Source of the DNA: Streptomyces sp. MUM 203J
GTDB lineage: Bacteria > Actinomycetota > Actinomycetes > Streptomycetales > Streptomycetaceae
Length of the DNA stretch: 64,000 bases
Direction of reading: 5' to 3'
Assembly: GCF_022414595.1 (NCBI RefSeq)
Contig: NZ_JADWYO010000019.1
Location: 26,477 to 90,476, forward strand
Part shown: positions 60,823 to 64,000 of the stretch, in pieces
Position numbering within the stretch: the first letter of the stretch is position 1
Layout: every line of letters begins with the position of its first letter
Translations under genes and position numbers: made by a program
Notes under the pieces: model-generated
The model's database searches: none
What the model was told of the DNA's origin: nothing
Seen by the model: only the letters and a program-made list of their open reading frames with translations

Positions 60823-62179
60823 CTCGGCTCGGGGCGGCTGCAACCGTGGAGAGGGCGGCCTTCCACGGCAGCCCGAGGAGCTCCAGCATGTCGCCGGGCC
60901 GGGCACCGCCGGGCGGGATGACGGCGAGGCCGTCGGCGGCTGCGAGGCCGCGGAGCATGGCCGGGCCGGTGTAGTGGAGCGGCACGGCCTGCCCGGAGCG
61001 CTGGACCACCGGGACGAGCCTGGTGTCGTACGGATGCCCTTGTACCGCGTCGCTCACGGGAGCCGACCAGGGTGCCGGGGCGGGGCGGCCGGTCGCCGCG
61101 CGCAGCAGCGGCTCCGCGAGGGTGAGCAGTCCGGAGACCGCCGCCAAGGGGTTGCCGGGCAGGCCGACGAGGTGGCGGCCGGGGGCCAGGCGGGCCAGCA
61201 GCATGGGGTGACCGGGCCGGACCCGGACGCCGTCGACGAGGAGTTCGGCGCCCGCGCGGCGCAGCACGGGGTGGACGTGGTCGACGGGACCGGAGGCGGT
61301 GCCGCCGGTCGTGACGACCAGATCCGCCCGGGTGCCGGTGACCGCGGCATACAGCGCCTCGGCGTCGTCTCCGATCCTGCGGGTGGCGAGGACGTCGACG
61401 CCCAGGGCCCGGAACCAGGGGGCGAGCATGGGCCCGAGGGCATCGCGGATGAGCCCCTCGTGCGGGACGCCGGAGGTGAGCAGCTCGTCCCCGAGCACCA
61501 GGACCTCGACCTGGGGACGGTCCACGGTGGGCAGCTCGTCGTACCCGGCCGCGGCGGCCAGGCCCAGGACGGCCGGGGTGACGACGCTGGCGGCGGGCAG
61601 CAGCGGGTCGCCGGCGCGGCATTCCTGGCCGCGGGGCCGGATGTCCTGGCCGTGCACCACGTCACGCAACGCGTGGAGGTGACGGCCCTCGGTGTCGGCG
61701 CGGGCGTGCTCGCTGCGCACGACGGCGGTGGCACCGGGCGGGACGCGGGCTCCGGTGGCGATACGCACGGCGGCGCCGTCGGGGAGGGCGGGACTCTCAC
61801 CGTGTCCGGCCAGTACCGAGTCACCCTCGCGGATCGCCCAGGGGCCGGGCCCGGCGACGGCCCAGCCGTCCATGGCGGAGGAGTCGAACGACGGCAGGTC
61901 GCTCAGCGCGGCCAGGGGCTCCGCGAGTACGGCTCCGAGCGCGGAGCCCAGGACGGTGCGGCAGGTACGGACCGGGGTGTTCTGGCCGGCATGCGCGGCG
62001 AGGTCCCGGGCCCTGGCCCAGGGGGTGTCATGGTCCTCGGGCGCGCCCGGAGACGGGGCGGCCTGCCCGGAGCTGTGCCGGCCTCCGGGGTCACGGCGGC
62101 TGCCCGGTGCGGGCTCGCGGGGCGGGCGGCCGACCAGGGCGAGGGCTTCGTCGACGCCGTCGACGTCCGGTTCGGTCAT
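60812..62179 (-). CDS. moeA: Molybdopterin molybdotransferase MoeA
   Basis: 455 residues. Inserts molybdate into molybdopterin-AMP. Family motifs: LPSFDSSAMDGWAV, IATGARVPPGATAVV, GQDIRPRGQECRAGD, VVTTGGTASGPVDHV and HLVGLPGNPLAAV. An N-terminal extension of about 60 residues is Pro/Gly-rich. ATG 62179 overlaps the stop of the MobA-like gene. Confidence 0.92.
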   Translation of the reverse strand: MTEPDVDGVDEALALVGRPPREPAPGSRRDPGGRHSSGQAAPSPGAPEDHDTPWARARDLAAHAGQNTPVRTCRTVLGSALGAVLAEPLAALSDLPSFDSSAMDGWAVAGPGPWAIREGDSVLAGHGESPALPDGAAVRIATGARVPPGATAVVRSEHARADTEGRHLHALRDVVHGQDIRPRGQECRAGDPLLPAASVVTPAVLGLAAAAGYDELPTVDRPQVEVLVLGDELLTSGVPHEGLIRDALGPMLAPWFRALGVDVLATRRIGDDAEALYAAVTGTRADLVVTTGGTASGPVDHVHPVLRRAGAELLVDGVRVRPGHPMLLARLAPGRHLVGLPGNPLAAVSGLLTLAEPLLRAATGRPAPAPWSAPVSDAVQGHPYDTRLVPVVQRSGQAVPLHYTGPAMLRGLAAADGLAVIPPGGARPGDMLELLGLPWKAALSTVAAAPSRGFT

Positions 62180-63030
62180 CCCGCTTCGGCCTCGCCCTCG
62201 GCCTCCCGCGCCCAGCGGGAGGCGAGCGCGGCGGCCTTCCGCGCCGCCTCCGCCACGGCCTCGGGGCCGTCGCCCTCCGCCTTGGCGGCGGCGTAACCCA
62301 CCAGGAAGGTGGTGAGGGGCGCGGCAGGCCGGGCTACGCCGTGCGCCGCGTCCCGGGCCAGGTCCAGCAGGACGCCGGTGTCGACGTCCAGCTCGATCCC
62401 GAGCTCGGCCTTGACTGCGGTGATCCATTCGTCCAGCACGGTTCCATGCTCCCTGATGCGGGCCCGGGCCGCGGCGAGGTCCTCCCAGGTGTCGCAGTCG
62501 AAGGAGGCCAGGGGCCGGGCGGGCAGGCGGGTGAGGTCCAGTTCGCCGGTCAGCAGACGCAGCGGCAGCCCGGAGAGACGGCCGTGCTCGGCGGCGAGCA
62601 GCGCGATCTCGCGGCGCAGCGGCTCGGTCCGGTAGGCGGCGACGAGCGGCTGTTCGCGGCCGTCCGGATCCACGGCGAGTACCGCCTCGGCGTCGCCGTC
62701 CAGGAGCGTGTCGACGAGTTCGCGCACGGTGGCGCGGTCCAGGAACGGAAGGTCTCCGCCCAGAACGACGACGGCCTCCGCCTCCACCTGCCGCACCCCG
62801 GCCGCCAGAGCGGCGAGCGGCCCGCCACCGGGCGGCTCCTCCCGGGCCCAGACGACAGGCCGTGCGGTGGGCCGCCGTCCGCCCACGACGATGGAGCGTC
62901 CGGCGTCCCGGCACGCGTCCAGCACACGGTCGAGCAGGGCGCGCCCGCCCACACTGAGCGCGGGCTTGTCCACCCCGCCGAGCCGCTTGGCGGCCCCTCC
63001 CGCCGGCACGACGGCATCAAATCGGCTCAC
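62176..63030 (-). CDS. MobA-like nucleotidyltransferase fused to a C-terminal DUF6457-type domain
   Basis: 284 residues. The first 185 are an NTP-transferase of the MobA kind (VVPAGGAAKRLGGVDKPALS, VVVLGGDLPFLDRATV), probably attaching GMP to molybdopterin or making the dinucleotide form. Residues about 195-275 (LDEWITAVKAELGIELDVDT, TTFLVGYAAAKAEG) are a small helical domain found alone in other actinomycete genomes. GTG 63030; operon with moeA. Confidence 0.85.
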   Translation of the reverse strand: MSRFDAVVPAGGAAKRLGGVDKPALSVGGRALLDRVLDACRDAGRSIVVGGRRPTARPVVWAREEPPGGGPLAALAAGVRQVEAEAVVVLGGDLPFLDRATVRELVDTLLDGDAEAVLAVDPDGREQPLVAAYRTEPLRREIALLAAEHGRLSGLPLRLLTGELDLTRLPARPLASFDCDTWEDLAAARARIREHGTVLDEWITAVKAELGIELDVDTGVLLDLARDAAHGVARPAAPLTTFLVGYAAAKAEGDGPEAVAEAARKAAALASRWAREAEGEAEAG

Positions 63031-63101
63031 GCGCCCAGTATGGCCGCCACCACCCACCCGGTACCGGGGCGCCCCCTGGCCCTGGACGGGCCACGCGGCT
63101 T

Positions 63102-63125
63102 GTCCGGCGTCCCAGGACGCCGGGC
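63102..63125 (-). terminator. Hairpin after the second E2 gene
   Basis: CCGGCGTCC and GGACGCCGG (63104-63112, 63115-63123) separated by two bases, between the E2 stop (63179) and the MobA-like gene. The 148-bp gap holds nothing else. Confidence 0.5.
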
Positions 63126-63178
63126 CCCGGCCCAGGGGAAGGTGGGCCGGGACCCGCACGGAACGCGGGGCAGCGCCG

Positions 63179-64000
63179 CTACACCGTCCGCAGCAGTACC
63201 GCGGGCTGCTCCACGCAGTCCGCCACGTACCGCAGGAAGCCCCCCGCGGTACCGCCGTCGCAGACCCGGTGGTCGAACGTCAGCGACAGCTGCACGACCT
63301 GACGGACAGCCAGTTCGCCCTGGTGAACCCACGGCTTGGGCACGATCCGTCCGACACCCAGCATCGCCGCCTCGGGGTGGTTGATGATCGGCGTGGAGCC
63401 GTCCACCCCGAACACGCCGTAGTTGTTCAGCGTGAACGTGCCACCCGTCAGGTCCGCAGGAGTCAGCGTGCCCTTCCGGGCCTCCTCCGTCAGCCGTGCG
63501 AACTCCGCCGTCAGCGACTCGGCGGTACGGGTGTGCGCGTCGCGTACGACGGGCACGACCAGGCCCCGCTCGGTCTGCGCGGCGAACCCGAGGTGCACCT
63601 CCGGCAGCCGCACGATCTCCCGCGCCTCCGTGTCCACCCGGGAGTTGAGCTCCGGGTGGCGGGCGAGCGCTGCGGTGCAGATCCGGGCGAGCAGCGCCAG
63701 CAGCGAGACCTTCGGCCCGCCCGCGGCGTTCATGGCGGCGCGGGCCGCCATGAGTTCGGTCGCGTCGGCGTCCACCCAGCAGGTCGCGTCGGGTATCTCC
63801 CGGCGACTGCGCGACAGCTTGTCGGCGACGGCCCCCCGCACACCGCGCAGCGGCACCCGCTCCCCGGCGGCGGCGGGCGCCGCGGCCCGCGCGACCGGGG
63901 CGGCGGAGGCGGCAGCAGCAGAGGCGGCCGGAGCGGTCGTGGCCGCCGGAGCGGTGGACGCCCGTTCGACGTCGGCCCGCAGTATCAGCCCGTCCGGCCC
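63179..64000 (-). CDS. Second 2-oxoacid dehydrogenase E2 component, 5' end off the right edge
   Basis: The last 274 residues are present: the end of a subunit-binding domain (GPDGLILRADVERA), an Ala-rich linker, and the catalytic domain with PKVSLLALLARICTAALARH, FTLNNYGVFGVDGSTPIINH and the active-site LTFDHRVCDGG. It is a paralogue of the E2 at 43309-44742. Streptomyces genomes commonly carry two bkd operons, and this is probably the second. Confidence 0.88.
   Translation of the reverse strand, partial: GPDGLILRADVERASTAPAATTAPAASAAAASAAPVARAAAPAAAGERVPLRGVRGAVADKLSRSRREIPDATCWVDADATELMAARAAMNAAGGPKVSLLALLARICTAALARHPELNSRVDTEAREIVRLPEVHLGFAAQTERGLVVPVVRDAHTRTAESLTAEFARLTEEARKGTLTPADLTGGTFTLNNYGVFGVDGSTPIINHPEAAMLGVGRIVPKPWVHQGELAVRQVVQLSLTFDHRVCDGGTAGGFLRYVADCVEQPAVLLRTV

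Noticed and set aside
1..64000. Search for tRNA, rRNA, transposase, integrase and att repeats
   Set aside because: None seen by reading; island borders at 36.5 and 39.4 kb have no recognisable att-type repeat or tRNA end.

Overview
The window is high-GC DNA that reads as a Streptomyces chromosome. The signs are very strong third-position GC, GTG/TTG starts, many 4-bp ATGA/GTGA gene overlaps, a WhiJ-type XRE regulator with DUF397 partners, a MepB-like protein, a mycothiol-type MDMPI protein, a Bpa proteasome activator, two branched-chain 2-oxoacid dehydrogenase loci and a TTA (bldA-type) codon in a regulator. A perfect ParB site (parS core, 60809-60822) and a one-mismatch site (55865-55878) suggest that the right part lies in the origin-proximal chromosome core. 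I saw no rRNA, tRNA, CRISPR array, transposase or phage gene.

Region A (1-17.1 kb) is an apparently uncharacterised biosynthetic cluster, transcribed leftwards and cut by the left edge. In transcription order it encodes an anthranilate-synthase-type pair (TrpE-like, TrpG-like), an SDR, a PaaK-like acyl-adenylating ligase, a BacA-like prephenate-decarboxylase homologue, an amidohydrolase and an MFS exporter. Then, from a second promoter region, come a free-standing B3/4 (PheRS editing-type) protein, a BacD-like ATP-grasp ligase, a second MFS pump, a TrpB2-type PLP enzyme, a four-Cys flavoprotein, a cupin-chorismate mutase fusion and a UbiD decarboxylase. A divergent MocR/GntR regulator sits at the right end. 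The parts list (chorismate mutase, BacA-like, cupin, SDR, ATP-grasp, MFS) resembles the bacilysin logic, with an anthranilate branch and a TrpB-like enzyme added. The expected product is a small peptide or amide containing a non-proteinogenic, prephenate-derived amino acid; this is inference. A CCACTT direct repeat with a 24-bp period occurs at both the MocR start and the B3/4 promoter and may mark the regulon.

Region B (17.1-36.5 kb) is mixed core and accessory DNA: CPBP protease, MepB-like protein, duplicated DUF397 genes with their XRE regulator, small membrane proteins, DUF2283, DUF2079, a two-component system, an acyl-CoA dehydrogenase with a long dyad operator, a LuxR regulator with a large disordered insertion, a BBE-type oxidase, DUF6083, an M18 aminopeptidase and a thioredoxin/NHL protein.

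Region C (36.5-39.4 kb) is visibly richer in A/T. It holds a four-gene unit: a methyltransferase, a short GRDP-like protein and an unlisted 55-residue Cys-motif ORF in one operon, divergent from a TTA-containing HTH regulator with a beta-rich C-terminal domain and an operator array. A gene-poor stretch of about 490 bp follows.

Region D (39.4-64 kb) is conserved core: nitrilase-family hydrolase, MDMPI protein, GntR-MFS operon, a complete bkd E1alpha-E1beta-E2 operon, a phosphotransferase, two Ser/Thr kinases, a PadR-ABC transporter locus, Bpa, quinone reductase, K+ channel, MoeA, a MobA-like protein and the 3' part of a second E2 gene at the right edge.
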